From NCBI RefSeq assembly GCF_024622195.1, contig NZ_JANKBI010000003.1, positions 325,229 to 389,228 on the forward strand: a stretch of 64,000 nucleotides of DNA. Reading direction: 5' to 3'. Source of the DNA: Murimonas intestini. Its GTDB lineage: Bacteria; Bacillota; Clostridia; Lachnospirales; Lachnospiraceae. A program made the position numbers and the translations under genes. Below, piece after piece: positions 7,899-16,222 of this stretch. Each line of letters starts with the position of its first letter. Positions within the stretch are counted from its first letter, which is position 1. The notes beneath the pieces were generated by a model that saw only the letters and a program-made list of their open reading frames with translations, had not been told where the DNA came from and did not search any database.

Positions 7899-8972
7899 AT
7901 GAGTGAATCAAAGGACAGATACGTTGCTTATGTAGGCACATATACCCACGGAAGCAGCATTGGTATCCATGTATATGATATAGACGCTGAGAATGGGACA
8001 ATGAAGGAACGAAATGTGATACCTGTAAATAATGCATCCCACATCTGCAAATCTAATAACGGGGAATATCTCTATTCAATAGCAGATGAGGGCGTAGAGG
8101 TGCTGAAGATAGACCAGGAGACAGGCGATCTGGAGCCTATCAATAAGGTGGGGATCGATGGCATGAGAGGATGTTTTTTGTCCACAGATATATCAGGAAA
8201 ATTTCTGTTTGTAGGGGGATATCATGACGGAAAGATCACAGTTGTCCGCATACATCAGGACGGCAGGCTGGGCAGTGTCCTGGATGGCATCTTCCACAAA
8301 GGGCTGGGCAGCGTGGCTGAGAGGAATTTCCGCCCCCATGTGAGCTGTGCCATGCCCACACCTGACGGAAAATACCTCTGTGTAGTTGACAATGGGATTG
8401 ACCAGATCAAGCTCTATACAGTAAATCCTGTAACAGGAAAATTAAAGCTCTATGATATTGTGCGCTGTGAACTGGAATCAGGGCCAAGGCTCATCAGATT
8501 CAGCAGAAACGGAAAGTTTGCGTATGTTATATGTGAGCTCAGCAACCAGATCAATGTGTACACATACGACGGCAGCGGAAAGAATCCTCGTTTCGATCTG
8601 ATCCAGACTGTTGATACGCCTATGGATGCTGCTGAAGGGGCATGTGCTGCTTCAGGACTGAGGATTTCACCGAGCGGCAAATATCTCTACTGTTCAACAG
8701 CAGGAGACAACAGCGCGGGAGTATTTAAGATAGACCAGGAGACGGGAATGCTTTCGAAAGTGTGTATCCTGCCCATCAGCGGAAAGTATCCTAAGGATAT
8801 CGCTGTGATACCGGGGGAGGAGAAGACTCTCGTAGTGCTTAACCACGAGTCAAATGATATCAGATTCTTCAGAATTGATTATGAAAAAGGACTGCTTGTG
8901 ATGAAGGGAAGACCAATCACTATAGAGACGCCCAACTGCATCCTGATCTCTAAAGTAGGATCACCGGAATAA
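7899..8972 (+). CDS. Lactonase family (seven-bladed beta-propeller) protein
   Basis: Cytoplasmic protein of 357 residues resembling the YbhE/Pgl 6-phosphogluconolactonase family. The sequence shows repeated propeller-blade patterns such as GKFLFVGGYHDGKITVVRI, DGKYLCVVDNGIDQIKLY and GKYLYCSTAGDNSAGVFKI. Family members hydrolyse 6-phosphogluconolactone or related sugar lactones, but many homologues are uncharacterised and the substrate here is open. The ATG at 7899 has AAGGAGGAG about 8 bases upstream; an earlier start at 7857 lacks a site. It is transcribed away from the polyamine regulator and ends before a bidirectional terminator, so it appears to be a single-gene unit. Confidence 0.75.
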   Translation: MSESKDRYVAYVGTYTHGSSIGIHVYDIDAENGTMKERNVIPVNNASHICKSNNGEYLYSIADEGVEVLKIDQETGDLEPINKVGIDGMRGCFLSTDISGKFLFVGGYHDGKITVVRIHQDGRLGSVLDGIFHKGLGSVAERNFRPHVSCAMPTPDGKYLCVVDNGIDQIKLYTVNPVTGKLKLYDIVRCELESGPRLIRFSRNGKFAYVICELSNQINVYTYDGSGKNPRFDLIQTVDTPMDAAEGACAASGLRISPSGKYLYCSTAGDNSAGVFKIDQETGMLSKVCILPISGKYPKDIAVIPGEEKTLVVLNHESNDIRFFRIDYEKGLLVMKGRPITIETPNCILISKVGSPE

Positions 8973-9025
8973 TATTTATAGAACAAAAGCTGCGCATCCT
9001 CCAGGAGGGTTTTATTTCATAAGAA

Positions 9026-9069
9026 AAGGCCTGCGGACCGGGATAGTTTAATATCCGGCCGCAGGCCTT
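9026..9069. terminator. Bidirectional intrinsic terminator
   Basis: The stem AAGGCCTGCGG (9026-9036) pairs with CCGCAGGCCTT (9059-9069), with further pairing inside. A T run (TGTTTTTG) follows on the plus strand. It separates the lactonase-like gene from the convergent aroC. Confidence 0.85.
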
Positions 9070-9120
9070 ATGTTTTTGCTGTAATAAGTTAAATTCTGGC
9101 TTGCCTGGCTCACGCGTCCC

Positions 9121-10236
9121 TTATTGGCCGTCTGTGAGCTTAAAGAATTTTATCAGGTTGTCCATCCTGGAGGTCATTCCGGCGAACAGCATATCCAGCA
9201 GTGTCAGGGCTGTCATAGCCTCAACAACGACGACTGCACGCGGCACGATGACAGGGTCGTGGCGTCCCTTTACCTTTATCTGTATGCTCCTGCCGTCTTT
9301 TGTAATAGTAGACTGTTCAGTGCTGATAGACGGAGTAGGTTTGATAAAGGCACGCAGGATAATGTCACTTCCGTCGCTGATCCCTCCCAGCACGCCTCCG
9401 GAGTGGTTGCTGAGCTTGATGATCTCATCGTCAGGGGAGAGAGTATATTCATCATTATTCTCACTTCCCCGGGCACGCGCTGCAGCACATCCGTCCCCGA
9501 TCTCGAATCCTTTGACGGCGCCTATGGAGAGAATAGCCTTTGCCAGATTTGCGTCTAATTTTTCAAAGACCGGATCGCCGAATCCCGGCTTCATATTTTT
9601 AACGATACATTCTACCACACCTCCGGAGGAATCCTGGTCCTTTATACATTCATCCAGAAAGGCTGCGGCAGCCCCAGCAGCTGTGCGGTCAGGCATAAAG
9701 AGAGGATTTTCTTTAATGACACTGCGGTCAAAACGGCTGTAGTCAATGGAGACAGGGCCGATAGCACGTGTATATGTCAGGATCCTGATTCCCAGCCTGT
9801 CCAGTATCTTGACAGCTATGGCTCCGGCAGCCACACGTCCGATAGTCTCCCGGCCGGAGGAACGTCCTCCTCCCCTGTAGTCACGGAAGCCGTATTTCAT
9901 ATCATATGTCAGATCTGCATGTCCGGGCCTGTAGTAGCCTGCTATCTCAGAATAATCTCCTGAGCGCTGTGTCTTATTATATACGATCATGGAGATAGGG
10001 GTTCCTGTAGTCTTTCCTTCAAAGACTCCTGAGAGGATCTCCACAGTATCATCTTCTTTGCGGGGTGTGGAATACCTGTTCTGTCCGGGCCTGCGCCTGT
10101 CCAGGAAACGCTGGATATCATCTTCATCCAGCTCAAGCCCTGCCGGGCAGCCGTCTACTACCACCCCGATCCCCTTTCCATGGGATTCTCCCCAGGTTGT
10201 TACCCTGAATATATTTCCAAATGTTGAACCAGCCAT
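9121..10236 (-). CDS. aroC: Chorismate synthase
   Basis: Catalyses the last step of the shikimate pathway, 5-enolpyruvylshikimate-3-phosphate to chorismate, using reduced FMN. All signature regions are present: WGESHGKGIGVVVDGCPAG near the start, RRRPGQNRYSTPRKE, GGRSSGRETIGRVAAGA and GGVLGGISDGSDI. The length of 371 residues is normal for the family. An AGGAGG site lies shortly before the ATG at 10236. It stands alone here, without other aro genes, between a shared terminator and a divergent LysM gene. A flavin reductase-like gene is present about 6 kb away, but no link to FMN supply is implied. Confidence 0.97.
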   Translation of the reverse strand: MAGSTFGNIFRVTTWGESHGKGIGVVVDGCPAGLELDEDDIQRFLDRRRPGQNRYSTPRKEDDTVEILSGVFEGKTTGTPISMIVYNKTQRSGDYSEIAGYYRPGHADLTYDMKYGFRDYRGGGRSSGRETIGRVAAGAIAVKILDRLGIRILTYTRAIGPVSIDYSRFDRSVIKENPLFMPDRTAAGAAAAFLDECIKDQDSSGGVVECIVKNMKPGFGDPVFEKLDANLAKAILSIGAVKGFEIGDGCAAARARGSENNDEYTLSPDDEIIKLSNHSGGVLGGISDGSDIILRAFIKPTPSISTEQSTITKDGRSIQIKVKGRHDPVIVPRAVVVVEAMTALTLLDMLFAGMTSRMDNLIKFFKLTDGQ

Positions 10237-10347
10237 GATGTTCCTCCTTCTTCTATCAAATATTAAAATGAGTTCTTCTCTATCAGTTTATCACAAAAGG
10301 GGTAAAAAGCATATATATTATTATACATTATTATAAAGGAGAAAAAG

Positions 10348-10614
10348 ATGGAGCATAATATGTATGGACAAGAGGAAAATTTCAGAAGATGCAGAGGATT
10401 TATCCATGTAATAGAAAAAGGAGATACTTTATATAAATTAGGAAAAAAATACGGCGTCAGGGTGGGAAGCCTGCTGATGGCTAATCCCTATGTAAATGTC
10501 TACAATCTTCAGATAGGTGATGAACTCTGTATCCCCCGTCTGGAACCTGTTGACATTCCCGCTTCTTTATTAAAAGAAAGTAAAGAATATGAAAAAAATA
10601 ACACCGTTGATTGA
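10348..10614 (+). CDS. Small LysM-domain protein
   Basis: An 88-residue protein made almost entirely of one LysM domain at about residues 18-64 (FIHVIEKGDTLYKLGKKYGV, then MANPYVNVYNLQIGDELCIP). LysM binds N-acetylglucosamine-containing glycans such as peptidoglycan. No signal peptide is visible, so it is either cytoplasmic, exported by another route, or spore/forespore associated; single-LysM proteins without signals are common in spore-forming clostridia. The ATG at 10348 follows AAAGGAG. It is probably monocistronic, since a strong new promoter overlaps its stop codon. Confidence 0.8.
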   Translation: MEHNMYGQEENFRRCRGFIHVIEKGDTLYKLGKKYGVRVGSLLMANPYVNVYNLQIGDELCIPRLEPVDIPASLLKESKEYEKNNTVD

Positions 10615-10639
10615 CAAATAGCCGCTTAGAATTTATAAT
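10611..10639 (+). promoter_or_regulatory. Consensus sigma-A promoter before the corA-like gene
   Basis: TTGACA (10611-10616) and TATAAT (10634-10639) are separated by exactly 17 bases, a perfect consensus promoter. It overlaps the LysM stop codon and would start a leader of about 200 bases before the transporter gene. Confidence 0.85.
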
Positions 10640-10671
10640 GTCAAGTGTAAATTGTGAACTGTAGATAAGTC

Positions 10672-10699
10672 AAAAGCTTTCGCATTGACGAAAGCTTTT
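10672..10699 (+). terminator. Terminator-like hairpin in the leader of the corA-like gene
   Basis: AAAAGCTTTCG pairs perfectly with CGAAAGCTTTT around the loop CATTGA, about 30 bases after the predicted transcription start. It could end the short transcript or serve in attenuation. Its T tract is short and interrupted. Confidence 0.55.
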
Positions 10700-10806
10700 A
10701 TAGTGTTAAGAGGAAAGGCAGAGTGATTCCATGGAAGGTGGGCCTAGTCCTGAGCGAAGCAGGTTTTCAGGAAAAATAAAATAATCGCAGGGCGGTCCAT
10801 TTCAGG

Positions 10807-10824
10807 TTATCCGTCCGCGGATAA
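10807..10824 (+). promoter_or_regulatory. Hairpin next to the corA-like ribosome binding site
   Basis: TTATCCG pairs with CGGATAA around a TCCG loop, ending six bases or fewer before GAAAGGAG. It could influence translation. Upstream, CCTGA (10749-10753) can pair with either CAGG (10760-10763) or TCAGG (10767-10771), so the leader can fold in more than one way. No known riboswitch class was recognised. Confidence 0.4.
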
Positions 10825-10844
10825 TCGAAAGGAGTTACAAAGTC

Positions 10845-11786
10845 ATGATTAAGATTTTCAGGACGATTGATGGGGCAGTCCATCAGGTAAACGAAGTACA
10901 GGAGGGCTGCTGGATTGCACTTGTAAATCCTACAGCTACAGAGATACTTGATATCTCAAAAGAATACCAGATAGAGGTGGACGATCTGAGGGCCCCTCTG
11001 GATGAGGAAGAACGCTCACGTATAGATGTGGGGGATAATTATACTATGATCCTTGTGGACATCCCCATCATAGAGGAGCGCAACGATAAGGAGTGGTATG
11101 TGACCATACCTATGTCAATTATCGTGACAGATGATTTGATCTTTACAGTATGCCTGGAGGATACGCCGGTACTGTCTGCGTTCATGGACGGCAGGGTCAG
11201 GAATTTCTTCACTTATAAGAAGACTAGGTTCATCCTGCAGATCCTGTATAAGAATGCTACCATGTACCTGCATTATCTGCGTGTGATTGACAAAAAAAGC
11301 GAGCAGGTAGAGCAGAAGCTCCATGCATCCACAAAGAATCAGGAGCTGATAGAACTTCTGGAGCTGGAGAAGAGCCTCGTATATTTTACCACTTCCCTGC
11401 GTTCCAATGAGGTGGTTCTGGAGAAGCTGCTAAAGACTGAGAGTATCAAGCACTACCCGGAGGATGAAGAGCTTCTGGAGGATGTTATTATAGAGAACAA
11501 GCAGGCTATTGAGATGGCCAATATCTACAGCGGTATCTTAAGCGGCATGATGGATGCATTTGCATCTGTTATTTCCAACAATCTGAATATTGTCATGAAG
11601 TTCCTGGCAACAGTGACGATCGTTATGGCTATACCGACAATGATATTCAGCGCTTATGGAATGAATGTAAACCCTGCAGGCATGCCGTTTGCGGACAGCC
11701 CCTATGGATTTTTGATCGTGATCCTCATTTCACTGGTCTTAAGCCTTGTGGTTGCTCTGATCTTCTCCAAAAAAGATCTTTTCTGA
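10845..11786 (+). CDS. CorA-family divalent cation transporter
   Basis: Membrane transporter of 313 residues. A long cytoplasmic N-terminal domain with helical stretches is followed by two C-terminal transmembrane helices. The diagnostic GMN motif (YGMNVNP) lies at residues 272-274, at the end of the first helix. The family moves magnesium, or sometimes cobalt, nickel or zinc, as a pentamer. The C-terminal KKDLF is the usual basic cytoplasmic tail. An AAAGGAG site precedes the ATG. It is followed after 27 bases by a membrane gene on the same strand. The structured leader suggests control after initiation, but it does not match the magnesium M-box. Confidence 0.92.
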   Translation: MIKIFRTIDGAVHQVNEVQEGCWIALVNPTATEILDISKEYQIEVDDLRAPLDEEERSRIDVGDNYTMILVDIPIIEERNDKEWYVTIPMSIIVTDDLIFTVCLEDTPVLSAFMDGRVRNFFTYKKTRFILQILYKNATMYLHYLRVIDKKSEQVEQKLHASTKNQELIELLELEKSLVYFTTSLRSNEVVLEKLLKTESIKHYPEDEELLEDVIIENKQAIEMANIYSGILSGMMDAFASVISNNLNIVMKFLATVTIVMAIPTMIFSAYGMNVNPAGMPFADSPYGFLIVILISLVLSLVVALIFSKKDLF

Positions 11787-11813
11787 AAAAAGTGAAAAAG
11801 GAAAGGTGACAGA

Positions 11814-12638
11814 ATGAATTTTTTAAACAAGATGGAACGGAAATTCGGCAGGCATGCTATACATAACCTGTCGGCATATATTATAGCGCTGTATGCGGCA
11901 GGCTATGTACTGCTCATGTTTTCACCGCAGATTTTAGGATATCTCACCCTTGAGCCGGGACTTATCCTGCGGGGCCAGGTCTGGAGGCTGGTGACATGGG
12001 TCATCGTGCCGCCCTCAAGCCTTGATATCTTTACAATTATTATGCTTTTTTTCTATTATTCAATAGGAAATACGCTGGAGCATACCTGGGGCGCTTTCAG
12101 GTATAATGTATATATTTTTACGGGTATCATAGCTACGGCGCTGGGCGCATTCCTTCTGTATTTTATCCTGGGAGGAAACATTTTGTTCGGCTCTGCGCTG
12201 TTCAGCACTTATTATATTAATATGTCCATCTTCCTGGCATTTGCCGCCATGTATCCGGAGATGCGCGTCATGCTGTATTTCCTGATCCCTATAAAGATGA
12301 AATGGATGGGAATGGTCTACGGAGTATTTATACTGTATTCCTTTGTTAAGTCTTCATGGGTGGGAAAGGTTGCGATCATCGCATCACTGTTTAACTTCAT
12401 TGTATTCTTCCTGATGACAAGGAATTATAAAAGAGTCTCACCAGGAGAGATAAACAGGAAGCGGAAGTATAAGCAGGCCACCAGCACTCCGAAGGGTGTT
12501 ACAAAGCATAAGTGCGCCGTCTGCGGGCGGACAGAGCTGGACGGGGACAACCTAGAATTCCGTTTCTGCTCCAAGTGTGACGGGAATTACGAATATTGTC
12601 AGGACCATCTGTTTAACCATGTCCACAAGCATAAATAG
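11814..12638 (+). CDS. Rhomboid-fold membrane protein with C-terminal zinc-binding tail, probably non-catalytic
   Basis: Protein of 274 residues with about six transmembrane segments up to residue 205. The pattern GQVWRLVTWVIVPPSS (like the rhomboid L1 region), then LEHTWGAFRYNVYI, then MYPEMRVMLYFLIPIKMKW follows rhomboid proteases. However, the position of the catalytic GxSG reads FGSALFSTYYINMS and no matching helix-6 histidine is evident, so peptidase activity is doubtful. The cytoplasmic tail holds CAVCGRTELDG and CSKCDGNYEYCQDHLFNH, which looks like a small zinc site. It lies between the corA-like gene and pyk on the same strand. A chaperone or adaptor role is possible but unproven. Confidence 0.65.
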   Translation: MNFLNKMERKFGRHAIHNLSAYIIALYAAGYVLLMFSPQILGYLTLEPGLILRGQVWRLVTWVIVPPSSLDIFTIIMLFFYYSIGNTLEHTWGAFRYNVYIFTGIIATALGAFLLYFILGGNILFGSALFSTYYINMSIFLAFAAMYPEMRVMLYFLIPIKMKWMGMVYGVFILYSFVKSSWVGKVAIIASLFNFIVFFLMTRNYKRVSPGEINRKRKYKQATSTPKGVTKHKCAVCGRTELDGDNLEFRFCSKCDGNYEYCQDHLFNHVHKHK

Positions 12639-12700
12639 GGGTGCCTGATATGAGGGCGCTGCCGGAGCAACTTAATAACATAGTTCAGAGGAGAAATTAA

Positions 12701-14137
12701 ATGAAGAAAACGAAGATTATATGTACCATGGGACCTAACACGAATGACCGCGATCTGCTGAAGCAGCTGATTGAAAACGGCATGGATGTTGCCAGGTTTA
12801 ACTTTTCCCACGGTGATTATGAGGAACACCGCGGCAGGATAGAGCTGCTGAAAAGCATCCGGGATGAACTGAGGATACCGGTTGCCATGCTTCTGGATAC
12901 AAAGGGTCCTGAGATCCGCACCGGCCTTCTGAAGGACGGGAAGAAGGTGGAATTAAAGGCAGGAGACAGCTTTTCTCTCATGATGGAAGAGACAGTGGGG
13001 GATGAGACAAAATGCTCTATCACTTATCCTGAGCTCTGTGAGGATGTAAATAAGGGTGATACGATCCTCATCGATGACGGCCTGATCGGACTGCGTGTAG
13101 AGAAAGTGACAGATGAGGAGATAAGCTGTACCGTTATCAACGGCGGTGAGCTGGGAGAACGGAAAGGCATCAATGTGCCGAATGTAGGCGTAAACCTTCC
13201 GAATGTCACAGAAAAAGATAAAGAGGATATTCTCTTCGGCATCAAGCAGGGCTTTGATTTTATTGCCGCATCCTTTGTGAGAAACGGAGGCTGCATACGG
13301 GAGATAAGGAAGATCCTGAATGCGAACGGAGGAAGCCATGTCCATATCATAGCCAAGATTGAAAATGCGGAGGGCGTGGAGAATATAGATGAGATCATCC
13401 AGGAAGCCGACGGGATAATGGTTGCCAGGGGAGACCTTGGTGTGGAGATACCGGCTGACGAGGTTCCGTATATCCAGAAAAAGATTATCAGGAAATGCAA
13501 TGATCATTATAAGCCTGTTATCACGGCAACACAGATGCTGGATTCTATGATAAGGAATCCCAGGCCTACAAGGGCGGAAGCGGGAGATGTGGCAAACGCT
13601 ATCTATGACGGCAGTGACGCCATTATGCTTTCCGGTGAGACTGCTATGGGAAAATACCCAGTGGAAGCAGTCAGGATGATGGCCAAGATCGCTGAAACGA
13701 CAGAGGCCCATCTGGATTATAAACTGCTTATAAAGAATGCCAAGAGCCGCAGAAAGAAGAGCATCTCAAGCGCTGTAGGCTTTGCTACGGTATCTACAGC
13801 ACATAACCTGGATGCAGTCTGCATAGTGACACCAACTATTTCAGGGCAGACAGCCAGGCTGATCTCTAATTTCCGCCCTGAGATGCCTATATATGCAATT
13901 TCCCCCAATGAGGAAGCTGTGCGCAGGATGCAGCTGTACTGGGGAGTAAGGCCGTTCCTGGGAAATCAGGAAGAGACAACGAGCAGCATCATTGCCAATT
14001 CTATGATTCTTATCAGAAAGAAAAAGCTGATAAAGAGAGGACAGCTGGCTGTATTTACAGCGGGAGATCCGGCTACGAATTTTGTTACCGGTGAAGGGAC
14101 AATAACTAACATGATGCACATAGTCGAGGCGAAATAA
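12701..14137 (+). CDS. pyk: Pyruvate kinase
   Basis: Glycolytic enzyme that converts phosphoenolpyruvate and ADP to pyruvate and ATP. The start KKTKIICTMGPNTND and the segments VARFNFSHGDYEEH, LLDTKGPEIRTG, IIAKIENAEGVENIDEI, GVEIPADEVP and TATQMLDSMI define the barrel and active site. At 478 residues it has the standard length and lacks the extra PEP-utiliser domain found in Bacillus pyruvate kinases. An AGAGGAG site precedes the ATG at 12701. The next gene begins at the base after its stop codon, so the phosphoglycerol transferase-like gene is co-transcribed with it. Confidence 0.97.
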   Translation: MKKTKIICTMGPNTNDRDLLKQLIENGMDVARFNFSHGDYEEHRGRIELLKSIRDELRIPVAMLLDTKGPEIRTGLLKDGKKVELKAGDSFSLMMEETVGDETKCSITYPELCEDVNKGDTILIDDGLIGLRVEKVTDEEISCTVINGGELGERKGINVPNVGVNLPNVTEKDKEDILFGIKQGFDFIAASFVRNGGCIREIRKILNANGGSHVHIIAKIENAEGVENIDEIIQEADGIMVARGDLGVEIPADEVPYIQKKIIRKCNDHYKPVITATQMLDSMIRNPRPTRAEAGDVANAIYDGSDAIMLSGETAMGKYPVEAVRMMAKIAETTEAHLDYKLLIKNAKSRRKKSISSAVGFATVSTAHNLDAVCIVTPTISGQTARLISNFRPEMPIYAISPNEEAVRRMQLYWGVRPFLGNQEETTSSIIANSMILIRKKKLIKRGQLAVFTAGDPATNFVTGEGTITNMMHIVEAK

Positions 14138-16147
14138 ATGAAGAAATATCTCAATATCTCAAAGGTGAGGGTTGCCATTGCTAGCGCAGTGGCAATTGCC
14201 TTGTCTGTACTCAGCATAGTGGCTTTGCAGGAAGGCGGGATGACGGCGGGGAAATTTGCCTTGGCTCTGTTTCTCTCAATACTTGCAGGCCTTCTTATTA
14301 TTATCAGGATCCCTGTTAACAAGATAGCAGGCGGTATCATATTTTTCATCTTACCCCTGCTGGCGCTCTGCTGTATGGAATTTTATACACATGTGCCCTG
14401 GGACTTGACATTTCCGATCTTGATACTGAACTATCTGTTTTATCTGCTGCTCTACCTGCTGTTTTCCTCTCTGTTTGGAAATACCAGATGGGGATGTGTT
14501 GCAGGGCCTGTGATACCCATGATCTTTGGCATGGCAAATTATTTCGTGGTGAGCTTCAGATCCTCACCTATCGTTCCGTGGGATTTCTATTCACTGGGGA
14601 CAGCAGTAACGATAGCGGATAATTATACTTTTACTGTCAGTGACCGTCTTGTGTTTGTCCTGATGGGATTTATATTTTTGATGATACTGGGTGAGAAGAC
14701 AAGTATCAGGATCCGGAAGGTGAAGGTGCGTGCTGCTTCCATAGTGCTGTCAGCCGTACTGCTTTTTGGATATGTCCAGGGGATACAGACAAAGTTTACA
14801 GAAAATCTGTTTGGACTTGATAACATCCTCTTTACGCCAAATGTGCTGTATCGGAATAATGGATTCGCAGGAGCATTTCTGGCAAATCTCCAGTATCTGA
14901 ATATTGAGAAACCGTCGGGATATTCAAAAGAGGCTGTAGAGGAAATTGCGGATTCTCTGGAAGAAAAAAATAAGGATGACAATAAAGATGCGCTGACAGA
15001 TATATCGGACATGCCCAATATAGTTGTTATCATGAACGAGGCATTTTCTGACCTTTCTGTGTACGGTGATTTTAATGTGAGTGAAGATTTTATGCCATAT
15101 ATCCATTCTCTTGAGGAAAATACTGTAAAGGGCAATCTTTACGTATCTGTAAAGGGAGGAAATACAGCTAATACAGAATTTGAATTCCTGACAGGAAATA
15201 CGATGGCCTTTTTGCCAAGCGGCAGTGTTGCTTACCAGCAGTATGTAAAGAGCCAGATGCCCTCACTTGCAAGCCATCTGAAAAGTCTGGGATATCAGAC
15301 GGCTGCCCTCCATCCATACTACGCTACAGGATGGAACAGGAATACTGTTTATCCGGATCTTGGATTTGACAATTCTTATTTTAAGTCAGATTTTAGCGGC
15401 GCTTCCACTCTGAGAGGATATGTAGATGATGAATCTGCTTTTAATAAGATCATTGAACTGTATGAGGAGAAGCAGCAGGATGACAGGCTTTTTGCATTTG
15501 AAGTGACAATGCAGAACCATGGAGGGTACAGCAAAGAGTTTGATGACTTTAAGGAAGATGTCTATTTGTCTGACCTGGATGAGTCAGGAAAGACACTGAG
15601 CCAGATCTCGGCGGAGCGTTATCTGAGCCTTATAAAGCGCTCTGATGAAGCATTCCAGGATCTGACAGAGTACTTTGCAGGCCAGGATGAGCATACAGTC
15701 ATTCTGATGTTTGGCGACCATCAGCCGTCAGATTACATATCCAATGTAATACTCAGGCTGCTGGGTAAGGATACAGAGGCAAGGGAAGACAGCGTTGATG
15801 AATTTTCAGAAGGTTACATTGTGCCCTTTGTGATGTGGGCAAACTATGATATAGAAGAAGAACAGGTTGATGCAATCAGCGCCAATTATCTGGGCGGGCT
15901 TCTTCTGGAAAAAGCCAATCTGCCTCTGAGCGGCTTCCAGAGTTATCTGGGAGGCCTCCGGGAGGATTTCCCTGTGATAACTGCCAATTTCTGGGCTGAT
16001 GCATCAGAAGAGGGCATTGCCTTCCACAACTGGAAGGATGGAGAAGCGGACGAGGATGAGCAGTCACTGCTGGACCAGTACAGGATGCTTCAGTACAATG
16101 ACCTGAATGATCCAAAGAACAGGGTATGGGAATTTTTCGGGAGCTGA
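14138..16147 (+). CDS. LTA synthase family phosphoglycerol transferase-like protein
   Basis: Membrane enzyme of 669 residues. The N-terminal third has about five transmembrane segments, followed by an extracellular sulfatase-fold domain from about residue 290. NIVVIMNEAFSDL supplies the first metal-binding acidic residues. GGNTANTEFEF places the expected nucleophile threonine at residue 343, and MFGDHQPSDY gives a metal-binding DH near the end. This layout matches lipoteichoic acid synthases and related glycerophosphate transferases that act on membrane glycolipid outside the cell. Whether it builds LTA or decorates another polymer cannot be told. It directly abuts pyk with no intergenic space and ends at a strong terminator. 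Confidence 0.88.
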   Translation: MKKYLNISKVRVAIASAVAIALSVLSIVALQEGGMTAGKFALALFLSILAGLLIIIRIPVNKIAGGIIFFILPLLALCCMEFYTHVPWDLTFPILILNYLFYLLLYLLFSSLFGNTRWGCVAGPVIPMIFGMANYFVVSFRSSPIVPWDFYSLGTAVTIADNYTFTVSDRLVFVLMGFIFLMILGEKTSIRIRKVKVRAASIVLSAVLLFGYVQGIQTKFTENLFGLDNILFTPNVLYRNNGFAGAFLANLQYLNIEKPSGYSKEAVEEIADSLEEKNKDDNKDALTDISDMPNIVVIMNEAFSDLSVYGDFNVSEDFMPYIHSLEENTVKGNLYVSVKGGNTANTEFEFLTGNTMAFLPSGSVAYQQYVKSQMPSLASHLKSLGYQTAALHPYYATGWNRNTVYPDLGFDNSYFKSDFSGASTLRGYVDDESAFNKIIELYEEKQQDDRLFAFEVTMQNHGGYSKEFDDFKEDVYLSDLDESGKTLSQISAERYLSLIKRSDEAFQDLTEYFAGQDEHTVILMFGDHQPSDYISNVILRLLGKDTEAREDSVDEFSEGYIVPFVMWANYDIEEEQVDAISANYLGGLLLEKANLPLSGFQSYLGGLREDFPVITANFWADASEEGIAFHNWKDGEADEDEQSLLDQYRMLQYNDLNDPKNRVWEFFGS

Positions 16148-16164
16148 TCCGCGGATTGATCAAA

Positions 16165-16214
16165 AAAACAGGACATATAGAAAATGCTTAGACAGATTCT
16201 ATATGTCCTGTTTT
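16165..16214. terminator. Bidirectional intrinsic terminator
   Basis: A perfect 18-bp stem (16165-16182 with 16197-16214, arms containing AACAGGACATATAG and its complement) has flanking A and T runs. It ends the pyk unit and the convergent ClC gene. Confidence 0.9.
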
Positions 16215-16222
16215 ATTACCGT

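Noticed and set aside
10640..10840. M-box, T-box or GEMM riboswitch in the corA-like leader
   Set aside because: The conserved bases of these families (for example the T-box GGTGGAACCGCG) are not present; only unclassified hairpins are seen.
12953..13711. Long open frame on the minus strand inside pyk
   Set aside because: It is wholly antisense to a complete pyruvate kinase, has no ribosome binding site or recognisable domain, and reflects codon bias of the real gene.
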